A DNA stretch of 64,000 bases from Ctenosaura bakeri (GCA_948474755.1 CAOLHI010002135.1:62001-126000), one strand, 5' to 3'; numbered from the stretch's first letter, positions 22,363 through 32,849 are shown. The notes: generated by a model from the sequence alone, not told the origin. Numbers and translations are program-made.

Positions 22363-23904
22363 CTACAGCACGGAAGCCAACACCTCACGTCCAAACCGGG
22401 CATCTCTGCGCGACCGGCAGTCGAGCCTGTAGTGGCGCACGAAGGTCGATGGTTGGGACCAGGTCGCCACACGGCAGAGTTCATGCAGGTCAACTCCTCG
22501 CAGGAGGGCCGCAGAAGTAGCCACAGCTCTGGTGGAGTGGGCTCGAAGCAGGACTGGCGGAGGCTTCCTCGCGAGCTCATACGCCAGTTCAATAGTCCTC
22601 ACCACCCACTTGGAGAAGCGCTGGGTGGACACTTTTAGGCCCTTCCGACGTCGCCCATAGCAAACAAAGAGATGCGGCGTCTGTCGGAAGGAAGCAGTCC
22701 TGTCCTTGTAGAAAGCCAATGCCCGACGCACGTCCAGGGAGTGGAGGGACCGCTCCAACGGTGTCGTCGGGTTCGGGAAGAAGGCAGGCAGGATGATGTC
22801 CTGGTTGAGATGGAAACTGGACACCACCTTTGGCAGGAACGAGATGTCAGGTCTCAGGACCACCTTGTCCCTGTGGAAGACCGTGAAGGGCTCATCGGAA
22901 CGAAGAGCTGTGATCTCACCCGCTCGCCTCGCTGAGGTCACCGCTACCAGGAAGGCAGTTTTCATTGTCAGGAGCCTGTCATCCGAGGTCGCCATTGGCT
23001 CGAAGGGCGGCTTCGTCAGCTGCGAGAGCACCAGCGAGAGGGACCACGGCGGTAGCGGTGGCGATACCGGCGGGTAGAGATGATGAAGTCCTTTCAGGAA
23101 CCGCTTAACGGTATCGTTCCTGAAGAAGGCCGAGGCAGCAGATCGTGGCGGTTGGTATGCCACGATCGCGGAGAGATACACCTTCAGGGATGGAAACGCC
23201 AGGCCCTGTTGCCGGAGGTGCAGGAGGAAGTGCAGGACGGTCGAGAGCCCCGCGGGCGATACCGGCTCACTCCTCTCGTTAGCGAAGGTCAGGAAGCGTC
23301 GCCACTTGTATTGATAGTTGCGACGGGTGGATTCCTTCCTGGCCGCGACGAGGACGGTACCGAGCACGGGATCGTCTAGTGCGATATCCTCCAGGCATGG
23401 AGGGCCAGGCGTGGCAGGTCCGGATGGAGGACTCGGCCGCCGGAGTGGGAGAGCAGGTCCGGTGTCGGTGGCAACCGGAGCAGGTCGTCTCGCGCGGCTT
23501 GTAGCAGGGGTGCGAACCAATGTTGCCTCGGCCAGTACGGGGCTACCAGGATCGCGTCGGCTCGGTCGGCGAGGATCTTCGATATCGTCCGGCCGAGCAG
23601 CGGGAACGGCGGGAACGCGTAGAGGAGTTCCCCGGTCCACGGAAACTGGAAAGCGTCCCCGATGGAGGCACGATCGTGGCCCGCTCTGGAACAGAATCGG
23701 CGACACTTCGCGTTTTCCCTGGTCGCGAAGAGGTCGATCGATGGTTCGCCCCAGCGGTCCCGAATCAGTCTGAACGCCTCTCCGGAGAGAGACCATTCGT
23801 GATGGGATGAGGTGTCCCTGCTGAGGGCGTCTGCCGTGGTGTTCTCCTGCCCGGCCAGGTGAACCGCCACGGGATGCGTGTGCAGGCGAATGCACCAGTC
23901 CCAC
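22363..23904 (-). CDS. Tyrosine recombinase of DIRS copy 1
   Basis: Integrase of the element; it would join a circular DNA intermediate to the target, so the element needs no DDE integrase. The recombinase proper begins near 'LEDIALDDPVLG' (about 23410), just as the RT frame ends. Catalytic set: SARRAGE arginine, HSTR His/Arg, Trp 23 residues after that Arg and FVRHY tyrosine 10 residues later, in family spacing. The frame is -1 relative to the RT ORF. It is open upstream to 25203, and no conserved ATG precedes the catalytic domain, so fusion by frameshifting or a non-AUG start is likely. The ATG present in copy 2 (59815) is CTG here. Intact to its stop. The start given is by alignment with copy 2. 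Confidence 0.8.
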   Translation of the reverse strand: MGLVHSPAHASRGGSPGRAGEHHGRRPQQGHLIPSRMVSLRRGVQTDSGPLGRTIDRPLRDQGKREVSPILFQSGPRSCLHRGRFPVSVDRGTPLRVPAVPAARPDDIEDPRRPSRRDPGSPVLAEATLVRTPATSRARRPAPVATDTGPALPLRRPSPPSGPATPGPPCLEDIALDDPVLGTVLVAARKESTRRNYQYKWRRFLTFANERSEPVSPAGLSTVLHFLLHLRQQGLAFPSLKVYLSAIVAYQPPRSAASAFFRNDTVKRFLKGLHHLYPPVSPPLPPWSLSLVLSQLTKPPFEPMATSDDRLLTMKTAFLVAVTSARRAGEITALRSDEPFTVFHRDKVVLRPDISFLPKVVSSFHLNQDIILPAFFPNPTTPLERSLHSLDVRRALAFYKDRTASFRQTPHLFVCYGRRRKGLKVSTQRFSKWVVRTIELAYELARKPPPVLLRAHSTRAVATSAALLRGVDLHELCRVATWSQPSTFVRHYRLDCRSRRDARFGREVLASVL

Positions 23905-25289
23905 AGGTCGAGCGCGATGTCGAGCAGGGTCGTGGAATGAGTCCCACCTTGTCTGTTGATGTAGCAGACGGCGGTGGTGTTGTCCGTCAGAATCAGGACC
24001 GTGCGCCCCGCCACGGCATGGCGGAACGCCCGTAGGGCTTTCCAGACGGCGAGCAGCTCCAGCGCGTTGATATGGAGAGCGGTCTCGTCGTCGGTCCATC
24101 TGTCGCGGACTCTGAGATCGCCGCAGTGGGCACCCCATCCATACAGGGAGGCGTCGGTCGTTACCGTCACCTTCGGTGTCGGCTGTTGGAAAGGCATCCC
24201 TGACATGAGATTGCATCGCGACTGCCACCATCGGAGGGATGAGCGGACGTCTCCCGGCAGCTGCAGTCGGAGTGTCTGTTCGTCTCGCAGGGGGTCGAAT
24301 ATGCGGACGAACCAGTGTTGAAGAGGTCTTGCTCTCAGCCTGGCGAGATATGTCACAGCGGTCGTCGCAGCCATGTAGCCCAAGAGCTGCTGGACGCTTC
24401 TCGCAGATAACGTCGGGGCCGTACGAGCGTGAGCGGCGGCCCGGATCAAGGTTCGTGCTCGAGACTCTGGTAGGTACGCCCTGGCGGAGGTCGAGTCGAG
24501 CGTCGCCCCGATGAAGTCCAAGATCCTCGCCGGCTCGAGGTGGGACTTCTTCGGATTCACTCGTAGACCAAGGCGGGTCAGGAGTGACAACGTCATGTGG
24601 ACGTCGTGGTAAAGTCTCTGTTTGCAGGACGCCACCAACAGCCAATCGTCGAGGTAGGGGAAGACGGAAGCGCCCTTCGTCCGCAGGTAGGATACCACCG
24701 GGGCCATGCACTTGGTGAAGACCCTTGGGGCAGTCGAGAGTCCGAACGGCAGCACCTTGTACTGGTAACAGGTGTCGTCGACTGCGAAGCGGAGGTACCG
24801 TCTGTGCTGCGGGCGAATGGCGATATGGAAGTATGCGTCTCGGAGATCGATGGAGGCGAACCAGTCCCCTCGATGTAGGAAGGGTAGGATCGACGGTATC
24901 GTGACCATCTTGAACCTTTTGGGGCGGATGTAGTAGTTCACCCCTCTGAGGTCTAGGATCGGCCGGAGGGTACCGTCGGCTTTCGGTACCGTGAAGTACC
25001 TGGAGAAGAAGCCGGTGGTCTTGGCCTCTTGCGGGAGCCGCTCGATCGCCCCTTTCTGGAGGAGGGATTGGATCTCTTCCAGGAGGGCCGGACTCGACGG
25101 CGTGGAGTAGTAAACGCCGCGAGGAGGAATATCGAGAAACTCGATGGCGTAGCCAAGACGGACGATGGAAAGCACCCAAGAGTCCGTAGTGACATACTGC
25201 CACTCCGCTAGGTGTCGAGTGAGAGTCGGTCGGTCTCCGAGCGCTGATGGTAGGCTGAAGAGTGGGTATTGGTGGGTCCTGCCAGGCAC
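23376..25289 (-). CDS. Reverse transcriptase/RNase H/methylase-like polyprotein of DIRS copy 1
   Basis: 637 codons, intact. It copies element RNA into DNA and degrades the template. RT motifs: 'TGFFSRYFTVPKADG', 'SIDLRDAYFHI', 'VLPFGLSTAPRVF' and the YLDD box in 'FPYLDDWLLVA'. RNase H acidic motifs: 'TTDASLYGWGAH', 'INALELLA', 'LTDNTTAVCYINRQ' and 'TADALSR'. A DIRS methylase-like domain follows ('SIDLFATRENAKC', 'LLYAFPPFPLL', 'ILVAPYWPRQHWF'). The first codon shown is GTG and there is no ATG upstream in frame. The frame lies +1 from ORF1, whose stop is at 25291-25293, so +1 frameshifting is proposed. It overlaps the recombinase frame at its 3' end. Confidence 0.93.
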   Translation of the reverse strand: MPGRTHQYPLFSLPSALGDRPTLTRHLAEWQYVTTDSWVLSIVRLGYAIEFLDIPPRGVYYSTPSSPALLEEIQSLLQKGAIERLPQEAKTTGFFSRYFTVPKADGTLRPILDLRGVNYYIRPKRFKMVTIPSILPFLHRGDWFASIDLRDAYFHIAIRPQHRRYLRFAVDDTCYQYKVLPFGLSTAPRVFTKCMAPVVSYLRTKGASVFPYLDDWLLVASCKQRLYHDVHMTLSLLTRLGLRVNPKKSHLEPARILDFIGATLDSTSARAYLPESRARTLIRAAAHARTAPTLSARSVQQLLGYMAATTAVTYLARLRARPLQHWFVRIFDPLRDEQTLRLQLPGDVRSSLRWWQSRCNLMSGMPFQQPTPKVTVTTDASLYGWGAHCGDLRVRDRWTDDETALHINALELLAVWKALRAFRHAVAGRTVLILTDNTTAVCYINRQGGTHSTTLLDIALDLWDWCIRLHTHPVAVHLAGQENTTADALSRDTSSHHEWSLSGEAFRLIRDRWGEPSIDLFATRENAKCRRFCSRAGHDRASIGDAFQFPWTGELLYAFPPFPLLGRTISKILADRADAILVAPYWPRQHWFAPLLQAARDDLLRLPPTPDLLSHSGGRVLHPDLPRLALHAWRISH

Positions 25290-25296
25290 GTCAAAA
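25290..25296 (-). other. Candidate +1 frameshift site, DIRS copy 1
   Basis: The minus strand reads TTT-TGA-C at the end of ORF1. The Phe tRNA on UUU could re-pair one base forward on UUU (four T's, 25296-25293) while the UGA stop pauses the ribosome. Translation would then enter the RT frame. It is conserved exactly in copy 2. Confidence 0.55.
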
Positions 25297-27741
25297 CCGA
25301 GACTTTGTCTCGGAGGAGGACTTCTTCGACGAAGCCGGGCGCCGCCTAATCGTGCGTCTGGCCGATGAGCCGGAGGACGGTCTCGACTGTCCAGACTGGG
25401 CCGAACGCTGGAACGACGAGGTGGAAGATCGTCGCCAGGATGGGCGGAAGGTGGAGGTCCTGCGGGCCTGCGTGGCCGGCTGCAGCCCGATCTTTTTTGC
25501 GGTCAGTCTCGCCTTGACGAGATTGTCCAAAGCTTCGTCTGTGGACGAATTGAATAGGCCTTCACCGTCGAAGGGGAGATCTTCAATCCTCCTTCTGGTG
25601 TCCTCCTGGATGTCGGCCGGTCGCAGCCAAGCATGGCGGCGGAGGCCGACGGATCCGCCATGACCCGGGAGGCGATCTCCACTGCGTGCCGGGAGGAGGC
25701 CATCTGGTGCCGAGCGATGGAGATAGCCTCATTGAAGATCACGGAGGAGGCTTGGCGGATGTCCTCCGGTACCGCTTCCATCGCCGGTTGCAGGCGATCG
25801 AGCACTTTCTTCAGGTATGCCGCGAGGCAAGCCTGAGTGTTGGACAGCCTGATCTGCAAGGAGGCAGCTGAATAGAACCTCCTTGCGTAGGCGTCCAACT
25901 TCCTGCCCTCTTTGTCCGGCGGGGTGGTGTGTTGCCTGCCGGAGCCCTTCGTCTGCGCGGACTCGACGACCACAGAGTTCGGTGCAGGGTGATTAAATAG
26001 ATAACCGGCGTTATCCTTCTGCACCCTGTAGAGGTGTTCTAACCGCTGCGGTATCGGCTGAGCCGAGGCCGGTCTATCCCAGGCGGCCTTCACCAGTCTG
26101 GATACCCGGGGCAGGAGAGGCAGCGGGGCCGTGGAAGGTCGCTTCTCCTCGAAAACGGAGAAGGCTGGATCGTCATCCTCCGGCTCCGCATCGGCGATCT
26201 TAAGGCCGAGGGTAGTGGCCATGCGGAGCAGCATCGCAGAGAACTGGTGGACATCCTCTGGAGCAGAATCTGGGATCGGGTCCCCGAATCCCAACGGAGG
26301 AGACTCCTGGGAGGCCGCCTCAGACACCTCAGACTCCGCACTCGAGTCGTACGACTCCGAGCTCGGTGAGTCCTCTCGCCGCTCGCTTTCCGGCTCCTTC
26401 GTAGTCGCCGCAGGTGTTGCCTTCCTAGGCTTCTCCGCAGCCGGGGCGGTGGTAGCAGCAGCGTCCCGCTTGGGATGGCTGACCACTGACTTCACCCTCT
26501 TGGTGGTGACCGGGGTAGTCTGGCAGGCTGACGTCGTCGTAGCCCGCTCAGTCACCACCGACTCCGTAGGGCGCGTCGCCGTTGCCGTGACCCTAGGAGG
26601 TGGCGATATCGCCCGATACCGTGGTGAAGGCTCCCTCGCCCTATGATATCGAGGGGAGGGAGAGCGGCTGAAGGAGCGGCGGTCCGACGGAGATCGGCTT
26701 CGGCGTCGACGGTACCGAGCCTCGTCCCCTCTAGGCGAGCGCGATTCGCGCTGTCGACGAGGTGACCGGGACCTCCGGAAGGTGTCCCAGCGACTCGGGC
26801 CACGATGGTACCGATCCCGGTACGATGGCGAATGCGACCGATAGGAGGCCGGGCGCTCTCTCCATTCAGATTCCCTCGCGTACCTGGCCACGTAGGACGC
26901 CGAGGTGTATCTGGAGGCAGACGAGCGAGGTTGTTCCTCTCTTGTCTCCCTCGGAGGCGGCGAGGCCACCGGACGCTCGGAAGAGCGGGACCGGGACCTG
27001 AAGGAGGTCGAACGCCGCTCCGGAGAAGCAGAGGGCTCTCTCTACTGCAGGTCGGCCGACCTGCGACGGCTAGAGGGCGGTGGCGCTCCTCCACCAGGGT
27101 TGGAGGGTCTGCCACAGGCGAGTCCGGGCGCTGTTGGGGAACGTCCTCGATCTCATCCTCCGAGAGGTCGACGGACTCGCCTCGCCCTTTGGAAGGCTGC
27201 TGAGTAGGAGGAGGAGTAGGAGGTTGAGCGTCCCCAGCCGGGGAGCGCTTCTTCCCTTCTTCTTCTTCTTCTTCTCCTTCTCCTTGCCCTTGCCTCCATC
27301 CGGAGCAGGGCGCTTTTTTGCAGGCGTCTCCGTAAGGGGAGCCTCAGCCTTCCTCGCCGTCGAGGATCCTTTCGCTGACTTGGCAGCCGCCGACAGCTTC
27401 GGGATCCTCGGTAACGCCGAGATCGGCGTTTTCGCCGGTACCGAGCCCGATACCGACGAGGTGGACGGAGCGGCAGCCGCCGATACCGTCGATGGCGTGG
27501 TCGTCTTCTTGTCGGCCATCTTGGAAGTGGAGGTCTCGTCTATCGCCCGCAGAGACTGTTCCCAACAATAAGATTTGAGTCTCGCGGAGCGGTTGCGAAG
27601 AGTTTGGGGAGTAAAATCCCTGCAAATTGGGCAAGTCCGGATGTTGTGGGACTCGCCCAAACAGAAGAGACACTCCTTATGGCCGTCGTTGAGGGCAACC
27701 TTGCGGCCGCAGGACACGCACTTCTTAAAGAGCGCGGACAT
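25291..27741 (-). pseudogene. ORF1 (Gag-like) of DIRS copy 1, frameshifted
   Basis: Homologous along its length to the intact 818-aa ORF1 of copy 2. The N-terminus keeps the CCHC knuckle (CLFCLGESHNIRTC). Three breaks relative to copy 2: a 7-nt shortfall in the TTC/poly-Lys tract (about 27247-27280), a 1-nt deletion near 27075 and a 1-nt deletion near 25655. A 3-nt in-frame gain lies near 27158. The frame pieces are 27759-27070, 27115-26552, 26969-25503 and 25530-25291. The product would be truncated after the Lys-rich tract, so this copy could move only with ORF1 protein supplied in trans (inference). Confidence 0.88.
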
Positions 27742-27915
27742 AAGACGAAGAAACGCCAAACTCCGAAATCCAAAAAGACGAAAAACCGAAGGGGGAGTCC
27801 GAAAGAGAGGTCAAAGACAGTCCGAAAGTCCGTAAAACCGTGAAAAAACAGCAAGCCAAGCACGACGTGAGAGGAACAAACTAAAGAACCTTCCGTACGC
27901 GGCGGCGGACGAGAA

Positions 27916-28068
27916 AGAACTGAGGAGAGACCGTTGCTCGGCGGGAGGAGCATGCGCAGTACCGGCGTGGGGGAGGGGTTCCCGCCAAGCGAACAAGCTC
28001 TAGAAGTTTCCGAACGCTACCGCGCAGGCGCTAAAGCTCCTAGTGTATGAAGGCACAGAGACCACGAA

Positions 28069-28071
<3 letters not shown>
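27916..28071. repeat. DIRS copy 1 right terminal repeat (element 5' end, presumed promoter)
   Basis: Bases 27916-28050 are the perfect inverted partner of 22041-22175. The outer 21 bases end in 'ccacgaagaa'. It lies upstream of ORF1 in the sense direction, so the promoter is expected here. No TATA box is seen; the GC-rich content with E2F-like and NRF1-like words suggests a TATA-less start (inference). Confidence 0.88.
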
Positions 28072-28124
<53 letters not shown>

Positions 28125-28395
28125 TAAAATTTATTTCTATCCCGCCTCTCCCCATGGATCGAGGCGGCGAACAACAATAATACATTAAATACATTAAAAA
28201 CATTACAAACATACCCAATCCTCCCCACCCACCAACCCATCTAAAACCAACCCCCTAAAACACACAACAATTAACAATTAACAACAATCAACTGACTATT
28301 AAAAGAACAGCAAGACAGTTGGTGGGAGGCGGTGGAGTACTAGTCTGGGAAGGCCTGTCAGAAGAGAGCAGTCTTGACTATATGGCCAAGTAAGA
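28072..28395 (-). mobile_element. L2 LINE 3' end with (ATT)n tail, host of DIRS copy 1
   Basis: On the minus strand, the end of an L2-like ORF ('aagactgctctcttctgaca', cf. 'LKTALF.QAFP') is followed by a T/G-rich 3' UTR. Then comes 'gccgcctcgatccatgg' with 'gagaggcgggatagaaataa' (28130-28175) and the (ATT)n tail at 28072-28121, which continues at 21978-21930 beyond the DIRS insertion. Confidence 0.7.
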
Positions 28396-28477
28396 AACAA
28401 TTTACCATCACCAAGGCCTCCATGATCTTAAAGAAAAAGATTAGGGATCACAGAATTAAGGCCCTTAACGCACAAAG

Positions 28478-28745
28478 TGCTCACCCTGCCACAGCAATGT
28501 GCTGTTCCTGGTCCAGGACCGTGCCATCGCACAACGTCATTACTAACCAGCTGTTTTATTGTTCCCATGCCTTGCAAATCTGCCCTTTTTCATAGTCAGA
28601 AAAAGAATCTGGTGATGGCCTCCTTTCCTGCCACAATCCTGAGACCTGGGTGAGTGTGGTTTCTCAATAGCACTTGATAATGCTTCCTGTTGTCACTGAT
28701 CCAGCAGTGGGTGGGCTGTGGGTGTTCCCAGGTTGTCCTTCCCTC
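28478..28745. mobile_element. MITE-like repeat related to 8905-9290 (partial)
   Basis: Shares 'tggtcca..accgtg', 'ccatcgcacaacgtcattac', 'tcagaaaaagaatc.ggtgatggcc' and a 'ccagcagtgg' block with 8905-9290. The right half is diverged or truncated. Ends are approximate. Confidence 0.45.
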
Positions 28746-29638
28746 AGCTACCTCTATGGCATGGTAAGTTTGAAATCTATCACCTCTCCATGTTTATTTT
28801 AAATGTCTACTTTGAGTTAACTGTTTAAAAATTGTTTAAATATATTTTTAGTGTTACAGTATGAAAATGCAACAGCATACCAGCATGTCATTACATTACA
28901 AAGTTGTTGCACTAGTATGACTTTTAAAAAAACCCAACCAATCACGAGCTGTGGGGTGGGGAAAAGGGGCAGGGGAAGGACTTGTAAATGATGCCATAAT
29001 GCGGTGGGAACCCTGGTGGCCATAACACTACTTAAATCGGTAGAGAGAGCTGAGCAATGAACATGGTAGAGAGCATTCATAAACCGATACTATCACGGAA
29101 ATGGCAAGGCTGGGACTGAAATGGAACAATGTGCTATCAAGGCATGGTGCGGTAAGGGTCATGTGTTTTCACAACCTCAATACCATACATATTCTCATGA
29201 CCAGGACTTCGGTTACCTGGACACTTCCTGGGGGAGGAGGAGGAGGAGGAGGAGTGTCAGGAAGGGCAACAGCACAATCAGCTAAAAGGATGGTTCCAAA
29301 TCCTGGCAGTGAGCAAGGGTCCAGCAAACAGCAGCCTCCTGAATCTGAGAACTCTTTAATAACTCCTCCCACCAAGACAGTCCAATCAAGGATCCAGAAT
29401 CTTGCCAACAAGCTTGTTTACTATAATAGGCAGCATGCCTGGGGACATAAGGGGTGAGGAGATGCCCAGCTCCTGACCACAGGCACTCCTTTCCCAATCT
29501 CCAATTACAGGGTGGGACAGGCAGCTAGAAATGTGCAGGTAACAGGAACAAAATGATTATTTCTTGATTTATAATGGACTTTTCTCTTACCACACTTGCT
29601 TACTGATTCTGTTTGTCCACTCTACTAGCCCTTGACTG
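28746..29638. other. Unassigned sequence with a (GGA)n tract
   Basis: A (GGA)n run at 29231-29254 gives a poly-Gly frame on the plus strand and a poly-Pro frame on the minus. Otherwise nothing recognised. Confidence 0.4.
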
Positions 29639-29641
29639 TTA

Positions 29642-29821
29642 GGCCACTTCCACACTAGACTGTTATAATGCTATTTTTCTACTTTCAACATCCTAAGGAA
29701 TCCTGGGGTTTGCAGTTTAGGGAGGGGCCTCAAAGGCCCCTCCCTAAACAGCAAACTCAGGATTCCACAGGATGCTGAAAGTGGAATAAAAACACTATAA
29801 CAGACTACTGCAGAAATGGTC
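29642..29821. mobile_element. MITE, GGCCATTTCC family (long palindromic copy)
   Basis: The left end is ggccacttccacactag and the right end is ctactgcagaaatggtc. The interior is a long palindrome in which 'tcctggggtttgcagtttag' is mirrored by 'ctaaacagcaaactcaggat'. The TTA direct repeat at 29639-29641 and 29822-29824 is a 3-bp target-site duplication. 180 bp. Confidence 0.8.
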
Positions 29822-29824
29822 TTA

Positions 29825-32639
29825 GCCCCCCTCCTCTGATTTTCTATTCCAACGTACTTTCATCAGCTTCCTCCAGATTCGCAGGGGCCCATCTTCCCCA
29901 AAGGACATACTAAATGTAGACAACCATAAATGGTACTTGTTTATATGCCATTTAAATATAATTAGTTTTAGAAGTTTGGATTTTATGTATTTTGAGGCGA
30001 TGCTCTACCTATTTTGTATTTTGAGATTTTGCTCTACCTACATGTAGAGCTTTCTACTCAAGAATCAAAATGGCAGACAATATAATTGCTCTAGAGGACA
30101 GAAACATTCACACTGCTTGTCCAAGCTTTATGAAATTAAGCAGATCTAGATCTTGTGAGCCACAATAATGACAAATTCCAAATAATCCTGTGAGATCTGA
30201 TCCATGAAAGGCTTCATAAGACCAGATTTGACGACAACCAGGAAGAAACAAAGCCATTAAATGAAAAGACACAAACTTTATTGATTTCAATGAGTAAGAA
30301 TAGATGCAGATAATAAAAAAACAAAACAAAACAAATTTACTCTTACACAAGTCTCTCAATCACTGTATCAAAGTACAATACACTTAGGAACTACTCTCTG
30401 CCCAACATCCTGGTTGGGATTTTGTCCTTCCTCCTCCAAAACCAGAGTAAAATATGAGCTGGTCCTCACATTCCTTGGATTATCAACAATTAGCAACAAA
30501 GAAAACACAAGACATAAAAAAAATAAATCTGTTGGTAGAAAAAAATGATACAAGATAGGTCCTCAGAATAATATAATAAAATACAATAATAATCGCCAAA
30601 AAGAAGGATTTCTTAATGGAACTTTGGGAGAGGACTTTTCATGCCTTCATCTCACTTTTGTGCAGCTCAACAAAGCCTAAGTATAGTGATGCTACCTCAT
30701 ATCTTAGGGAAGAATACATTGACCAGAGAGGTTCTTTTCTTCAGCTTTCCTTTGCTTCAAATGATTCAAATTGCTCAGCTAGTGGAAAGCATGGGAAAAA
30801 AGGTCCACCCAAAAACTACATTTCCATTAATCATTAAAGATTTCTCTGGCTGATTAAAAAACAAATGGAACCAGCACATAGCAGAACAGAATGAAAGAAA
30901 GATTGTAGAGCAGATTGCTTTTTTAGATATTAATGTTTTGAGGGAGGATGTTATATCTAAAAATGGTCAATGCAAACAAAAAAGAATGCAAACCACAGAA
31001 GACCACCCTTGTTCAAGTGCAACCTACCTCCAAGCCAACCTTGCTCATCTGCAACACTGAACAGAAGCTGAACTTCAGCCATATTGCACAATTCAATATA
31101 TGTGCAACAAATCTCAAGCACCATGATGAATTTTGAAAGGAGTTGTAATGGTCTCTGGGCAAGCAAATGAAATCCATACATTTATTATAACATTTACATC
31201 TGAGAGACAGCAGTCATACACAGTGGGCAAATAGATATTCAGCATTCTGAAATGCCCAAATCCTAACTCATACCCTTTCCTTATCTTAACTTTTCATGGA
31301 GGTGGGGGGGCGGTCACGCAAGCAGCCTCTTGCGCAAGGCGCTCACTTCGCTTCTGCTTCCTCACCGCAGCTGGCTTGCCGGTCGCGTGAATGCTGCACG
31401 AATGCCCTGCCCCTTCCTACTGCAGCGCAACCTGGGAATTGCAGGGTAGCACTGAGGCAGGAAGCATAACCAGCCCTGCTCCCTATGAACCGCATACCAG
31501 GTAAGTGCGCGCAGGCCCCGGGAGCATTGCGCAACCATGCACCATTTTTGGCTTTAAGCCGAAAATGAAAACGTGACACTCAAGGGGCCTTTCGCTTTAG
31601 AAACGGCATGCAAAAAGGGCCTCACAAATGTAACATTTGTTATAAATACAGGCTTACAAACTGTTTTTAATTGTATCTCATTCCGAGATCCATTGATACA
31701 GTATGGTTAGAATACTTAAATAAATGAATAAATAACATTAAGAGGCTAGTCTATTAAACAAATATTGTGAGTGGAAAGAAGTCCAGGGAAGTAATATTAA
31801 TGCAAATTATTACAAATGCTATTCTTTTAAAATTCTTCTCTTTAATTTGAAACTATTTTCTATCCCCCCCCCTCTTTATTTTTACGTTCAAGGTTTGACT
31901 GTAATCCCAATGCGAAGACAAATTACTTTATTATCTTCAGAAAGTCTGCTGAAAATCATTGAATTTTTAGTCCTACTTGCAGAAGATATTTCTTACTTGA
32001 CAAAGTACATCAATACCTGTCAGCGCCATGGAGACTGAATACAAAACCATTTATAGAACAAAAGAAACAAGAAAGATTTAGCCATGACATTCATTTAAAG
32101 TAAAACATCCACATATAATCAGAGCTGTCAAAGTTTGTAGCGGAAAGTTTGTATTTGCATTTGCTTTAATCATGATCCACAAAGTTTGGCTTGGCTGACT
32201 AATCAGCCATTCCCTGTGGTTGCCATCCATGGTTTAAGTACTCAGCTAGGAGTACTTATTTCACTAGAAGAAATGGTGGGGGAGGCACAATGTGACTGTT
32301 TTTGCTCTGTCTTTACTGGGGTTTTTTACAGAAGACAAGCATGTTGCTTTGTTCTGACAAGCCACTATAAAGGGCAACTGAGCCAGGTTCCCTATAATTC
32401 ATGGAAAACTCACCTATAAAGGCAATGATTCCAGTCTGGCAAATAGATTTGTGTGGCAATTTAGAGCTCTATCAATATGCATTCCATTTTAGGTCATCTT
32501 TAAAAAAAAAAAAAAAAACACCTCTCTTTTAAAACTAATTGATAATATAAACATTACTATTATCCAGCTGGAAGAATCTTGGGTAGTATCTGGAATAATT
32601 ATCTTTGCTTTTGTCATCATCACTGCCATCATTTTTAGT
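29825..32639. other. Mostly unassigned sequence
   Basis: AT-rich and without a recognisable gene, apart from the CpG-rich patch at 31300-31620 listed separately and an A run near 32501-32518. Confidence 0.4.
31300..31620. other. CpG-rich patch of unknown origin
   Basis: A sharp local rise in CpG (cggtcacg, ttgcgcaaggcgctc, ggtcgcgtg, gtgcgcgcagg, cattgcgcaacc, cctttcgct) inside AT-rich DNA. No start-site elements or exon were identified. Composition resembles the GC-rich MITE-like repeats at 8.9 and 51.8 kb, but no block could be aligned by eye. It could be a relic repeat or a small CpG island. Confidence 0.4.
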
Positions 32640-32845
32640 GTAGTTGCTGTTGTTGTGTGCCTACTAGTCATTTCCAGCTTATGGTGACCCTAAGGTGAAC
32701 CTATCATGGGACCTTCTGGGGCTGAGAGTTGTTGGAATTTGTCTCATTTCCTACAAGAGTATGTGATGCCAGTGATCTTCCACATGCTCACCAGTGTCAT
32801 AATCCAACACTCAAACCACTACACTATGCTGGCTTTCCATCATTT
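32640..32845 (-). mobile_element. tRNA-derived SINE (squamate MIR-like family)
   Basis: The plus strand shows the reverse complement of the family: 'gttgttgtgtgcct', 'gtcatttccagcttatggtg', 'accctaaggtgaacctatca' and the head region 'aaccactacactatgctggc'. Diverged in the middle. Confidence 0.7.
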
Positions 32846-32849
32846 TTGT

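Larger units (their letters stand above)
21987..28071 (-). mobile_element. DIRS-like retrotransposon, copy 1
   Basis: A 6085-bp element bounded by 'gaagaacagg' (left) and 'ccacgaagaa' (right). It has 135-bp perfect inverted repeats near each end and an internal complementary region at 22230-22326. Sense strand is minus: ORF1 (25291-27741, frameshifted), RT/RNase H/methylase-like ORF (23376-25289, intact) and tyrosine recombinase frame (22363-23904, open). No target-site duplication is seen, as expected for recombinase-mediated integration. It differs from copy 2 by scattered substitutions and small indels; I count about 24 residue differences in 637 in the RT protein. GC-rich in AT-rich flanks. 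Confidence 0.95.

Noticed and set aside
23376..25289. RT ORF taken as a Gypsy/LTR or retroviral pol gene
   Set aside because: No protease or DDE integrase; inverted repeats, internal complementary region, methylase-like domain and tyrosine recombinase identify DIRS.
26131..26646. 171-codon plus-strand frame in DIRS copy 1, also conserved at 62049-62564
   Set aside because: Conserved between copies only because the sense ORF1 is conserved; Gly/Ala/Ser-rich shadow of the Ser/Glu-rich sense region.
28072..28121. Trinucleotide and dinucleotide arrays as CRISPR-like repeats
   Set aside because: Simple microsatellites without spacers, in eukaryotic DNA.
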